Origin: a virus | Direction: 5' to 3' (one strand) | DNA length: 29,206 nt | Virus record (IMG/VR): IMGVR_UViG_3300030419_008190 | Coordinates: 1-29,206 of that record | Shown here: positions 15,051 to 23,495 of the stretch, one piece after another | How positions within the stretch are numbered: position 1 is the first letter of the stretch | Layout: the number at the start of each line of letters is the position of its first letter | The notes under the pieces: model-generated | Told to the model about the DNA's origin: nothing | The model's input: only the letters and a program-made list of their open reading frames with translations | Databases searched by the model: none | Translations under genes and position numbers: made by a program

Positions 15051-15793
15051 TTCTTATTCTGAAGTCTTTGTAAGAGTTCAAAAATCTTTGGCCCGGGAAT
15101 ATCTTTTAAAGACTCAATAGAGTCTGCTCCATCGAACCCTTCTTTGATCAACTTATTTTTCAAAGCTCCAAATGTAACAGATTTAGCGTTCATAACTTTA
15201 CTTAAAAGAGATACAGGGTCGCTAGGGTCAAAAGACTCTGATGATGCGGAAGCTGCTGGACTGCCCATACATATTTCATCCGAAGCGACAACGTTAATCT
15301 TAAGGAAGTTTCTAACGCATCTTACAAAAGCTCTGTTTTCAGCTATAGGACCTAAATAGTTCCTTGCGAAATTTGTAGTGTTATGAGGAGCGGCATCCCC
15401 AATAGCGGAGAACTCTATTTCCTTGCCTTCTGTTTCGTAGTTAGGAATCCACTTGATAGAACAAGTGGCTACAACATAATCTGACGAAGGGGAAACGACT
15501 GAATAGTTAACAGAGGTAAAACCTCTTATCTGTGCCAGCTCTTTTATCCCTCCCAGAAGAATAAGCAGGTCTTTATCATCTAGAGTAGAGATATCAGTTT
15601 CTTTTGTTCTTTGTTTATTAGGAACAAGATATTCTGTTTTGACCATTTTTCTCCAGTTAATTGTTCCATCTTCATGGTATTTGTATTCGACTCCGTCGCT
15701 ACAAAGAAGACCATAATCGTTCCTCTCCCCTAAGTTGGAAAAAGGAGGGACACAGCTTTCCTGAGATTTCGTAGACTTTTTCTTAACCGCCAT
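15047..15793 (-). CDS. Candidate ssDNA-annealing (Rad52-like) recombination protein
   Basis: 248 residues. The middle part has an alternation seen in phage single-strand annealing proteins: a strand-rich core (SVVSPSSDYVVATCSIKWIP, then KEIEFSAIGDAA) followed by a helix with the ENRAFVRCVRNFLKI pattern, comparable to the [AE]-x-RA-x-x-RAxR helix of Rad52/Sak-type and related families. The N-terminus contains a Cys/Trp-rich start module (PPFSNLGERNDYGLLCSDG) and the C-terminus a small helical domain with an IPGPKIFELLQRL helix-hairpin-helix-like segment, possibly for DNA binding. The call rests on pattern and context (RecA-like recombinase, nucleases and a ssDNA-binding candidate in the same block). 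It starts at a leaderless promoter, so it is a separate transcription unit. Confidence 0.45.
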   Translation of the reverse strand: MAVKKKSTKSQESCVPPFSNLGERNDYGLLCSDGVEYKYHEDGTINWRKMVKTEYLVPNKQRTKETDISTLDDKDLLILLGGIKELAQIRGFTSVNYSVVSPSSDYVVATCSIKWIPNYETEGKEIEFSAIGDAAPHNTTNFARNYLGPIAENRAFVRCVRNFLKINVVASDEICMGSPAASASSESFDPSDPVSLLSKVMNAKSVTFGALKNKLIKEGFDGADSIESLKDIPGPKIFELLQRLQNKK

Positions 15794-15799
15794 ATGCTA

Positions 15800-15827
15800 A
15801 GTATATCAAATTAGGTAAGAAAGTCAA
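15800..15827 (-). promoter_or_regulatory. Sigma-70-type promoter, leaderless, before the annealing-protein gene
   Basis: On the minus strand TTGACT (15827-15822) is followed after 16 bases by TATACT (15805-15800), with TGA before the hexamer giving an extended -10. The hexamer ends 6 bases before the ATG at 15793, so transcription should start at the A of the ATG. The -35 contains the TGA stop of the upstream gene. The same arrangement occurs at 19551-19578. Confidence 0.72.
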
Positions 15828-17029
15828 GTCTTTCTCAATATCCAGAAATTTGAAATATCTCTCCAAAAGAAATCATTATCTTCTGCTTTAAGGACGATTT
15901 GCTTGATTGGGTCGTTAGGGTGCTCTTTGGCTAAAGATTCGCTGTCCATTTTTCTAACGCTAGCTAAAAAACCGGGATAAAGCTTATCTTCGTTTTGTAA
16001 TATTTTATTAGAAACATAATATAAGTCTTCAATTTTTAGGTTTTTGTTTGAATCAGAGTTCTTTAGGTTTTCAAAACAAAATCTTTTTTTCAGCAATACT
16101 GTACCATAGTCCATATAAGCTAATTTATAATCTTTAATTTTTTCTTCATCATAGGTAAACAATGCCGTTTTAATACCTAGTTGTTTGATTGTATTAATAA
16201 ACTGAGGATCATTATTGTCATCTATAATATAAGTAATTTTAGTTATTTTATGTTTAAAATTTTGTAAAATATTAATAGGAATAATTTTATTTGTTATAAT
16301 ATGACATTTATTTAAATTAAGTTGAGAAACAATATTCATCTCATTGTAAAAATAATCTACTCTCAAGTTTATTGCTTCTTGACTATTTAAACGAAATGAA
16401 GCATTAGGTATGCTATCAATTTCGATCCTAGTCATATCATTACCTAGAAAAACAGTTTCATATGGAAACTCGAATGGTATATCTAAAAAGTTTAAAATTG
16501 CTTTAGCAATCTCTTCAGGTTTAGCTTGATTGATTCTCTTTATTTGTTCTGGAGTATAAAGAGATGGCTTCATGTCTAAATCTGTTTCTACTACTTTTAA
16601 ATTTTTAGGACTAGAGAAAAAAGGTTTAGAGTTTCCGCTAAATAGAACAGAAGGGACAAAAACTGTTTTCTTATCGTAAAGTCCCGATATTTGAGCACTA
16701 AAAGAGTCAACGCAAACATGCAATTTAGAATGGTAAACTAGGTAAGCTTTTTGGCGGAAAGTGGTACCGCAGCATTCTCTATCTACCCCATGAATTATAT
16801 TTGAATTTTCAGTTTTAGAAACTTGTACTATTTTTATTCCATAAGGAGCCAAAAAAGGTTTGATTATTTTTACAACAGCATTAAAAAAATCGTAAGACTT
16901 TTCGTTTACTAAGTCTCCATTATCTATTGTAATATAGTTTTTAAATTCCAGAGGAATATAAACTTGTTGTATATTAGGCTTATCTATTTTGCAGCCGCAA
17001 TTTAAAGCTAAGTTTTCTAAGAGGTGCAT
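15824..17029 (-). CDS. Glycosyltransferase family 9-like protein (C-terminal part of a GT9 fold)
   Basis: 401 residues. Residues about 95-130 (AYLVYHSKLHVCVDSFSAQI, then GLYDKKTVFVPS) match the nucleotide-sugar-binding C-domain of heptosyltransferase-like GT9 proteins: the H-x-D-S motif, the SxxxHxAxAx helix and the strand after it. The N-terminal Rossmann domain expected of GT9 is missing; a matching domain lies at the end of the preceding gene. Residues about 180-400 form another low-similarity region (VYNIVSQLNLNKCHI, then KITKITYIIDDNNDPQF) that could be a second sugar- or protein-binding domain. It starts inside the upstream gene (13-base overlap, -1 frame relative to it). Role is sugar transfer by inference. 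Targets could be host envelope, virion protein or DNA. Confidence 0.6.
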   Translation of the reverse strand: MHLLENLALNCGCKIDKPNIQQVYIPLEFKNYITIDNGDLVNEKSYDFFNAVVKIIKPFLAPYGIKIVQVSKTENSNIIHGVDRECCGTTFRQKAYLVYHSKLHVCVDSFSAQISGLYDKKTVFVPSVLFSGNSKPFFSSPKNLKVVETDLDMKPSLYTPEQIKRINQAKPEEIAKAILNFLDIPFEFPYETVFLGNDMTRIEIDSIPNASFRLNSQEAINLRVDYFYNEMNIVSQLNLNKCHIITNKIIPINILQNFKHKITKITYIIDDNNDPQFINTIKQLGIKTALFTYDEEKIKDYKLAYMDYGTVLLKKRFCFENLKNSDSNKNLKIEDLYYVSNKILQNEDKLYPGFLASVRKMDSESLAKEHPNDPIKQIVLKAEDNDFFWRDISNFWILRKT

Positions 17030-18969
17030 AAGTCAAATTCTATAATGTCTTTATCATTATGGGTATAGTTCATAGAACTTAGAATTCCTTCTCCCGGAAA
17101 GAAGGCTATTTCAAAAAAACCTTTATGCAATAAAAATCCTTCTAAATTTCTAGAGTTCATATCTGCAATATAAGGAATAGTTTTATGAATATAGGGGTTA
17201 CCATCTAAAATATCAAAATAACGTGGATCACAAATATAATAAATGTGATAGTCAGGATAAAGCTTCCGCAACGAAGGTAATAAAGATGTGGATAGAAAGA
17301 TTTCTTGAGAATCTCTAGGTAAAACAAAAGCGATTCTTCTCCCTTCGTCATCTTTATCTAGAAGGTCCTCAAAAGGCTGTTTCTTTTTGCTTTCGTTTTC
17401 ATTTAGAGTTTGAAGTGCTGTTTTCCTGAAGAAATTTTCTATCTCTTTTCTAGGAACCTTCGCTTCTGTCATCTGAGTAGTCCAGTATTGATGGCCTTCG
17501 TAAGTTTGGTCAACGTCTCTATCTAGTATATATTTATACAATGACATTAGCCACTCAGAATCGTTTTCATTAATAGGGATTAGGGCATTAGGATTAGCCT
17601 TTCTTTCTCTGGAAAAATTAAAATCGTAATCTGTTTCTTCGCAAGAATCTAAAAACTCCTCAACTTTCTTCCCAACGCTTTCTACAGAAAAATTGTCAAT
17701 AACCCATTTTCTAGCTTTTGCGCCATACTCTTCTCGCACATTAGGCTTCATATTGAACACTTTAAGAAGCTGATGCTGGATAGAAGATGGATCAGTAGAG
17801 GCTTTTCTAAATTGGGTGCCATGTTCCCTGTATTCATGCCAGTCTAAGGCTAATGATGCTGCCTCTGGCTCACACATCTCTTCTCCGCAGCTATAGCTGG
17901 TCACTAAAGTAATTAGCTCTGCGAGCTTGGCCTCTTGGATTGGCATTTCCTGACCTCCGCTCGTGAAGGGATGACAATAGACATCCATCAAATTATAGAT
18001 ATGGTTTAAATGTTCTTCTGTTACCCCGTTGTTAAAATTAGCAGTGATTAAGCTTTTTTCAGATTTGCAGTATGGACAATCTTTACCTTCTCCTGAAAAC
18101 GAATGAACCATGTAATTTTTGCATTTTTTACAAACGTAAGTACAAAGGATTTCTTTCATGTCCACATTGTACTCTTTTGCAAGTTCGGGAATGTTCCAAC
18201 CTTCTGAGAAATGAGTATGTAAAAGCAAATAGGTCTTTTGCTTGCTATCAATTCTTTCTTTAAATTTTTTATACCCTTCTATTAAATTTGGAATGGATTT
18301 TCTTAATTGATTCCTAAAAACAAAACCTACAACAAAAGCGTCTTCTTCAATGTTGAACATCTTTCTCAGAGACGCTCTTTCTTTATCTGGTAGCTTCCGA
18401 AAAGAGTCGGTTTCAAAACACCCATGCATTGTTTCTACATTTTTCACTCCTTTCCTTTTCATCTCTTTTTCAGCGAAGTTGCTCCAAACCCAAAAATTAC
18501 GCGACCCTTTAGCGGCTTTGTATGCTGTAGGAAGTATGGGTAGAGAATCCAGAGTAGTCCAAATAACCGAACTTATTCTTCTATACCATTCTTTTTTAAC
18601 GGAATAGTCTACCCCCCAAATATCTTGAACCCCCATATAAACATCAGGCTTCTCTTGAGCTATAATGTCGTCAAGGGTTTGAGACCCGTACCCAGCCATC
18701 CTCCCTTTTTCTGGATTCTGATTGAGCTTCATTTGTTCTTCTGGATTATTAGTGACAGCTCCTATAGATTTCCAAGGAGTCGCTTCTAACATGGGGTCTC
18801 CCATGACGCTAGAGCAACAGACTTGCACTAAATCGTATTTCCCGGTTTTATATAAATAAGAGAGAAGGGCTTTAGCATTTCTGCCAAAGCCCGTCTTAAC
18901 TAATGATGAATCAGAGTGGTATAAAACCTTTTTCTTACTACCAGATTTCTTCGTCGTCTTCGTCGGCAT
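17017..18969 (-). CDS. GT4-type glycosyltransferase with zinc ribbon and C-terminal GT9-like N-domain
   Basis: 650 residues from ATG 18969. An upstream in-frame ATG at 19047 would overlap the previous gene more and has no better site. Residues about 14-430 are a GT-B fold of GT4 type: VLYHSDSSLVKTGFGRNAKA loop, then VGFVFRNQLRKSIPNLIEGY, and the C-domain loop SGGQEMPIQEAKLAEL with the conserved E-x7-E-like arrangement. A zinc ribbon is inserted (Cys280, 283, 298, 301, as CKKC and CPYC). After about 100 residues, residues 543-604 (RRIAFVLPRDSQEIFLSTSL, then DYHIYYICDP) look like the N-terminal Rossmann domain of GT9 heptosyltransferases. The matching C-domain is in the next gene. The start overlaps the ssDNA-binding candidate by 32 bases. 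Confidence 0.75.
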   Translation of the reverse strand: MPTKTTKKSGSKKKVLYHSDSSLVKTGFGRNAKALLSYLYKTGKYDLVQVCCSSVMGDPMLEATPWKSIGAVTNNPEEQMKLNQNPEKGRMAGYGSQTLDDIIAQEKPDVYMGVQDIWGVDYSVKKEWYRRISSVIWTTLDSLPILPTAYKAAKGSRNFWVWSNFAEKEMKRKGVKNVETMHGCFETDSFRKLPDKERASLRKMFNIEEDAFVVGFVFRNQLRKSIPNLIEGYKKFKERIDSKQKTYLLLHTHFSEGWNIPELAKEYNVDMKEILCTYVCKKCKNYMVHSFSGEGKDCPYCKSEKSLITANFNNGVTEEHLNHIYNLMDVYCHPFTSGGQEMPIQEAKLAELITLVTSYSCGEEMCEPEAASLALDWHEYREHGTQFRKASTDPSSIQHQLLKVFNMKPNVREEYGAKARKWVIDNFSVESVGKKVEEFLDSCEETDYDFNFSRERKANPNALIPINENDSEWLMSLYKYILDRDVDQTYEGHQYWTTQMTEAKVPRKEIENFFRKTALQTLNENESKKKQPFEDLLDKDDEGRRIAFVLPRDSQEIFLSTSLLPSLRKLYPDYHIYYICDPRYFDILDGNPYIHKTIPYIADMNSRNLEGFLLHKGFFEIAFFPGEGILSSMNYTHNDKDIIEFDLCTS

Positions 18970-19543
18970 TGTTAGTTTCAGGTTCCGCTTGAGGAGCCTT
19001 TTGCTCCTTGTTGCCAGAATATTGGTTAGCTTTATTTGCTGAACCATTATCTTCTCTTGCTTTAAGTTTTTCTAAATTTTCTTTGATCAAATTGTCAAAA
19101 TGTTTACTAAGACATTTGCTGAGAAACTCTCTAATCATAACCAAATCCCCAGCATTAAAACCAACTAGGATCTGAGTTTTATCGGTTGAGTCCTCCTTTG
19201 ATTCCCTCATCGCGGAGAAACTTAAGCCTCGAAATTCATTATCGCTTGTGAAGCCCGGTTTAAAGCTGAATTTAACGATTTGATTTGGGGAACTATGATA
19301 ACCTGAGCATTCACAACGTCTTTCTGCGGAGTTCATAATCTCAGCGACTTCTGTTGGACTCAGCTTGATAAATAGCTTAGCCTTAGGGTTGTTAAAATTT
19401 TCCTTAAACGAGCCATTTTTGGTTTTATCATTCCAAGAATGCTGTTTAATCATTGAAATAAAAACCGTATTTTCCTTAGTGCTCCAGCTGAATGAACACG
19501 CCGCGCCTGAATTTTTCTTGTTTGGCTTATAGAAACTAACCAT
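18938..19543 (-). CDS. Probable single-stranded DNA-binding protein
   Basis: 201 residues. The first 145 residues form a beta-rich domain (ACSFSWSTKENTVFISMIKQ, then AKLFIKLSPTEVAEIM, then SFSAMRESKEDSTDKTQILVGF) with aromatic and basic residues spaced as in phage whirly/PC4-like or OB-type ssDNA binders. The last 50 residues are Gln, Asn, Lys and Gly-rich, then end in DEDDEEIW. A flexible linker ending in an acidic, aromatic-tipped tail is the standard partner-binding tail of bacterial and phage SSBs (DDDIPF type). Placed directly after the Pol III genes, it is the best SSB candidate in this replisome, but the core fold is not proven. It has its own leaderless promoter. Confidence 0.55.
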   Translation of the reverse strand: MVSFYKPNKKNSGAACSFSWSTKENTVFISMIKQHSWNDKTKNGSFKENFNNPKAKLFIKLSPTEVAEIMNSAERRCECSGYHSSPNQIVKFSFKPGFTSDNEFRGLSFSAMRESKEDSTDKTQILVGFNAGDLVMIREFLSKCLSKHFDNLIKENLEKLKAREDNGSANKANQYSGNKEQKAPQAEPETNNADEDDEEIW

Positions 19544-19550
19544 GAAATGA

Positions 19551-19578
19551 AATATATCAGTATTTTTTTGGAAGTCAA
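19551..19578 (-). promoter_or_regulatory. Sigma-70-type promoter, leaderless, before the ssDNA-binding gene
   Basis: TTGACT (19578-19573), 16 bases, then TATATT (19556-19551) with TGA just before it (extended -10). The hexamer ends 7 bases before the ATG at 19543. It matches the promoter at 15800-15827 in -35, spacing and TGATATA(C/T)T. It lies in the 42-base gap after the polymerase gene. Confidence 0.7.
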
Positions 19579-19585
19579 GAGGAAA

Positions 19586-22111
19586 TTAAGCTCTTAGATC
19601 GGCTAATTTCATATAAATATTCCAATTTTGGATAACTATGTAATCTGCGAATATGCAGTCTTCTTTGGTCAACCCTTTTACCATCACTATGCTTCCCTTT
19701 TCTGGAATCTCGCCATTATTAAGGTCTCTGCATCCGGTTTGAATTTTATCGCTAAAGATCAAGACGGTAAATTCGCCTGATTCGTCATCTAGATTAAGCC
19801 TTAAATAGTCGTTTCCGTTCTTAGACTTGCTAAGCCTGCTCTCTGTAACAGTGGCGACCATTTTAGCCTTAACGTTCACACCCAAAGCTTGCATCTCTGC
19901 AATATTCACAATGCCCGGGTCTTTAGTCATAAATATGTCTTTAAGAGACTTGCCATAAGTATAACCAAGTAAATTATTTTCATAATACCAGTTAGCAAAC
20001 TCTTCGTTCTTTCTATTCTGCCTGTATATACCTTCGTATGGCTTTTGTTTTTTAAGTATAGTTTCGAATCTAGACTCCTTAATAACCAGCTTGCCTTTTT
20101 CGTCTTTGTGAGTCTTTAGCTGTTTAAGTATTTTGATCAAATCGTATTCATAGTCTTCCTTGAGCTTATGACACCATTTTTTCTCTCTTTGAGTTAAGAT
20201 GCTCCATATTTGAGCTTCTAGAACGGTCCGTGTTCTTGAGTTCTTAAATCCATCTAAAGCTCCTGCTTGGATAAGGCAGGAAAGTATCCCTAATCCTATA
20301 CCGCAGTCTGAAGCAGATTGAAATATCTCGAACTTATTTGTGAATTCTGTTCTAAAATCATTTAACTTTTCAATCGACTTATCTGAAATGCCCTTAATAG
20401 ATAAAAGGCCAAATCTAATGTTTTCACCTTCAATACTAAAATCCATTTTAGATTTAATTAAATGAGGTCTTAGTAACTTTATATTAAAATAATCTAACTC
20501 TTTTTGAATTTTAGTTATTTCTGCTATTGGGTCAGGCTCAAATCTAGTCATCTTTAATAAAGCTAGAAAGAACTCTTTAGGATATTTAAATTTAAGGTAG
20601 GCGGTTATCGCTGATAATGCTGCATATGAAATTGAATGAGACTTGTTAAAAGAGTAGTTCGCAGAGTCCTCTAATACGCTCCAGAGAACTTTACCTATTT
20701 CAGTATCTAATTTATTGTCTTTAATTTTTTGGGAAATCTTCTTTTTCCATTCCCTAACCTCTTTCACCTTCTTTTTGCCAACTATTCGTCTCAGAATTTC
20801 AGCCTCATCTAGAGTGAAGCCGATCTTGTGAGCCATTTGCATCATCTGTTCTTGATAAAGGCAAACCCCTCCTGTAGTAGACAAGATATCATCAAAGAAA
20901 GGATGTATAGGCTCATAAACATCATTATTTGTAAAGTTAGCGTACTGGTCGACGAAAGCCAAAGCTCCCGGCCTACCCAGAGCTAAGACAGCGCTTAGTT
21001 CTTCTAAGTTCTTAGGTCTAACTTTTTGGCATACCTTAAAGTTTGTATCAGCCTCTATTTGGAATACTCCATGCTTAGCTTTCAAGTCGTAGAAGTGCTG
21101 GTATATTTCTGGATTCGTAAAATCTATATCATATATCGAGATTCCGACCTGTTTGCAGATGTCGTCTACGACAGAGACGCTTCTAAGCCCTAAAGCGTCG
21201 AGCTTGACATTAAAGAGGGAAACCCAGTTCATGTCATACGATGAGACTGTAGATTTATCAGAAGAGAGCTCCGTAGGGCAGCTTTTATCCATCTCTGAAT
21301 AAGACAAGAGTATTCCCGAAGCATGAACCCCCCTATTCTTTATTAGGTTTCTGAGTTTAAGGGCGATTTTGTAAGCCTCATCATTTTCTTCGCACCATTC
21401 CCTAAAGTTATCTACTTCCTCATAGGTTTCTTCGATATCTTTTACTATTCCAAAAACCTTGGGAATCATACTAGATACAGCGTTCATCTCTACTTCTGTT
21501 TTTGCGGCTACGATCTTGCCGCATTCTTTGATTAGAAGTTTTCCACTTAGAGTATTAAGCGTTAATATCTTTGAGGTTTTTCCTTTGAACTTTTCTTCTA
21601 GATATCCTAGAACCTCAGATCTTTTGTAGTAGCAAATGTCGATATCTACATCGCACATTAACTCTCCATCTAGATAGGTTACTCCATCTACGATTTGTTT
21701 CTTAGCTCTAATTTTAGATACAAATCTTTCGAAGAATAAATTATACTTTATTGGGTCTAATCCTGTAACTCCTATAAGATATAAAACTATACTACCCGCA
21801 GCTGAACCACGTCCTAGGCCAGTGGGAACATCGCTTTTTTTACAGAAGTTTACAACATCCCAAATCAATAATATATAATCCGTAAATCCAAGTTCATTCA
21901 AAGTATCTAATTCGTATTTGATCCTTTCGATGTACTTATCTGGTTCAGAAGCAGATATTTCGCCTCTCTTGAGCTTCTCTTCATACCCATCGTAACATAA
22001 CTTAACTAAAAAATCGAAATTAGAAGATACTGTCTTGTCCTCAATTTCAAACGAGGGCAACCTGACCCCATGTAAGGGCAAATCTATTTTTTTAAATTCT
22101 GAAAGTTTCAA
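19586..22111 (-). CDS. dnaE: DNA polymerase III alpha subunit, polymerase part (no PHP domain)
   Basis: 841 residues, shorter than bacterial DnaE (about 1,160) because the N-terminal PHP domain is absent and encoded two genes upstream. The polymerase motifs are intact: GLGRGSAAGS at 98-107, CDVDIDI with Asp154, Asp156 and Asp158 (catalytic pair), KLDALGLRSVS with Asp305 (third catalytic Asp), the GVFQIEADTNFKV motif and the fingers segment ANYSFNKSHSISYAALSAIT. A C-terminal OB domain follows near 755-820 (GNDYLRLNLDDESGEFTVLI). The protein should replicate the phage genome as a C-family polymerase together with the exonuclease and PHP pieces encoded upstream. The ATG overlaps the exonuclease TGA (ATGA). 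C-family polymerases are less usual in phages than A or B family. Confidence 0.93.
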   Translation of the reverse strand: MKLSEFKKIDLPLHGVRLPSFEIEDKTVSSNFDFLVKLCYDGYEEKLKRGEISASEPDKYIERIKYELDTLNELGFTDYILLIWDVVNFCKKSDVPTGLGRGSAAGSIVLYLIGVTGLDPIKYNLFFERFVSKIRAKKQIVDGVTYLDGELMCDVDIDICYYKRSEVLGYLEEKFKGKTSKILTLNTLSGKLLIKECGKIVAAKTEVEMNAVSSMIPKVFGIVKDIEETYEEVDNFREWCEENDEAYKIALKLRNLIKNRGVHASGILLSYSEMDKSCPTELSSDKSTVSSYDMNWVSLFNVKLDALGLRSVSVVDDICKQVGISIYDIDFTNPEIYQHFYDLKAKHGVFQIEADTNFKVCQKVRPKNLEELSAVLALGRPGALAFVDQYANFTNNDVYEPIHPFFDDILSTTGGVCLYQEQMMQMAHKIGFTLDEAEILRRIVGKKKVKEVREWKKKISQKIKDNKLDTEIGKVLWSVLEDSANYSFNKSHSISYAALSAITAYLKFKYPKEFFLALLKMTRFEPDPIAEITKIQKELDYFNIKLLRPHLIKSKMDFSIEGENIRFGLLSIKGISDKSIEKLNDFRTEFTNKFEIFQSASDCGIGLGILSCLIQAGALDGFKNSRTRTVLEAQIWSILTQREKKWCHKLKEDYEYDLIKILKQLKTHKDEKGKLVIKESRFETILKKQKPYEGIYRQNRKNEEFANWYYENNLLGYTYGKSLKDIFMTKDPGIVNIAEMQALGVNVKAKMVATVTESRLSKSKNGNDYLRLNLDDESGEFTVLIFSDKIQTGCRDLNNGEIPEKGSIVMVKGLTKEDCIFADYIVIQNWNIYMKLADLRA

Positions 22112-22749
22112 ATTTCAATCCTCCATTTTAGTTGATTCCAGATCAACATATTAAGCTCTAAATCTTTTAAAGCGTCATGCAAATTTTCGTAATCAAACTC
22201 TATCTTGAATTCTTTACCTAGGGAAGTTTGGTTGGTTCTGATTCCTCTAGCTCTTCTATAATGCATTTTGTGCTGAAACTCTACTAAGCTTTTCCCCTCA
22301 GGCAAAGGCTCATTAAGCTTGTAGGCTTTAGCGATACAGTTGGTATCAATAAACTTTTCTACTAGATGATCCCAACTTTTATTCTGCAAATGGTACCACT
22401 CCTTGATCAAGTGAACGTCGAATCCAATAATGTTATGGCCAATTATATTGTCTGCGTCATCTAACCACTCAGACAATTGAGCAAAAGCGTCACGAGAAGA
22501 GACAGCTCTCGACATGACTTTATTTTTATTAAACTTTGTTATCCGAGCAGCATCAGCGCTTATATCTAAATTGGTTTCTGACCACCAATCTACATAGATA
22601 TCCCTCTTATCAATAATCTTGTCTTTCTCCGTCTTTATCATCGCGACCTGCCAAGGACGATTGTGTTGGAAGTTTAAACAAAGATTAAAAGTCTCTAAAT
22701 CAATAAAGACGTTCTTCTTATCTTGAAACCTTATTAAATGCTCATCCAT
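22108..22749 (-). CDS. DnaQ-like proofreading 3'-5' exonuclease (DEDDh)
   Basis: 213 residues from ATG 22749. That start has an AGGATCAGGA purine run upstream and overlaps the previous gene by only 8 bases; the longer frame from 22782 adds 11 basic residues. Exo I is FIDLETFNL (Asp17, Glu19), Exo II is IIGHNIIGFDVHLI (Asp111), and Exo III is ENLHDALKDLELN (His191, Asp196). These are the five DEDDh residues of DnaQ, PolC-exo and related nucleases. The stop overlaps the polymerase start, so exonuclease and polymerase are translated together. It is the proofreader of the split Pol III core. Domain order in the operon, PHP then exonuclease then polymerase, is that of PolC. Confidence 0.9.
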   Translation of the reverse strand: MDEHLIRFQDKKNVFIDLETFNLCLNFQHNRPWQVAMIKTEKDKIIDKRDIYVDWWSETNLDISADAARITKFNKNKVMSRAVSSRDAFAQLSEWLDDADNIIGHNIIGFDVHLIKEWYHLQNKSWDHLVEKFIDTNCIAKAYKLNEPLPEGKSLVEFQHKMHYRRARGIRTNQTSLGKEFKIEFDYENLHDALKDLELNMLIWNQLKWRIEI

Positions 22750-23494
22750 TTTCCTGATCCTTTCCTTCTTCCCAAGACTCAAAAGAAAACTTATCAGAGC
22801 TCATATATAGAAGCTCTGGCTTATCTAAAGTGCTGCGGTTGTTGATGCATCTAAACGTAAGGTAAGATTTAAAATCGGAGTTTTTATAGTAGTAAATGCT
22901 TTTTACTTTTTGCGTTTTCTCTTTCAAGGAAAGCACTTTTTCTTTAGTTATATGGTCTAGAATCAAATTGTTATCTTCTAAAAAATAAGTTGGCTTGGTG
23001 AAGTTGAACTTAGGGTAACAAATATTGTTCGTAAAAGAATTGTTATAAATATAAGAATCGTAAAAAGGGATGCATAACTGTAGATCATCACCCCACTCTT
23101 TTTCTAGGCTTTTATAATCTGTTCTAGGGTAATAGTAAAAACCATCTTTTGCGGCAGTCGAATATAATCTAATTAATTTCTCATAACCTTTAGAGTTTTT
23201 CATAAAGACTATAACTTTTGATTCAGATAATCTAGATTCTTCATCTTTTTTGGATAGGTCATCGCATACAGTAACTCTTAAGCCAAAAATGAAATTAATT
23301 TTATGTTTAGTGAAATTCGTATAAGCCTCAAGAAACCCTCCCATACCGTCTTCTACCAATAAAGGTTTTTTTATTTTATGATTTAAGCAAATAGAAATAA
23401 TTGAGTCTGGGCTTGTCGACTCTAATTCGTCTTTGTCTTCTAGCGTTAAAATACTTCTTCCAACGCTATAGTGAGATTTAAAAATAGGTAACAT
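22742..23494 (-). CDS. Stand-alone PHP-domain remnant of DnaE
   Basis: 250 residues. The order of motifs follows the N-terminal PHP domain of DnaE: FKSHYSVGRSIL near residue 5 (DnaE HLHVHSxYSLLDG), then LLVEDGMGGFLEAYTNF (DnaE ITDHGNMxGxxEF), HKINFIFGLRV (GIKPIIGxE) and a C-terminal KPELLYMSSDKFSFESWEEG, which fits the YLKSxEEM joint that leads into the palm. Most metal-binding His and Asp residues are replaced, so the domain is probably structural and not catalytic. It ends where DnaE's polymerase part begins in the gene after the exonuclease. It is therefore the missing first module of the 841-residue polymerase. It overlaps the exonuclease start by 8 bases. Confidence 0.72.
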   Translation of the reverse strand: MLPIFKSHYSVGRSILTLEDKDELESTSPDSIISICLNHKIKKPLLVEDGMGGFLEAYTNFTKHKINFIFGLRVTVCDDLSKKDEESRLSESKVIVFMKNSKGYEKLIRLYSTAAKDGFYYYPRTDYKSLEKEWGDDLQLCIPFYDSYIYNNSFTNNICYPKFNFTKPTYFLEDNNLILDHITKEKVLSLKEKTQKVKSIYYYKNSDFKSYLTFRCINNRSTLDKPELLYMSSDKFSFESWEEGKDQENG

Positions 23495-23495
23495 T

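Noticed and set aside
15144-15359. Plus-strand open frame within the annealing-protein gene
   Set aside because: It is antisense to a better supported gene with a promoter; there is no ribosome-binding site or known domain.
17017-17030. Programmed -1 frameshift site between the two glycosyltransferase genes
   Set aside because: The overlap is in the right frame relation but no canonical slippery heptamer or following hairpin was seen, so a frameshift is left as a possibility only.
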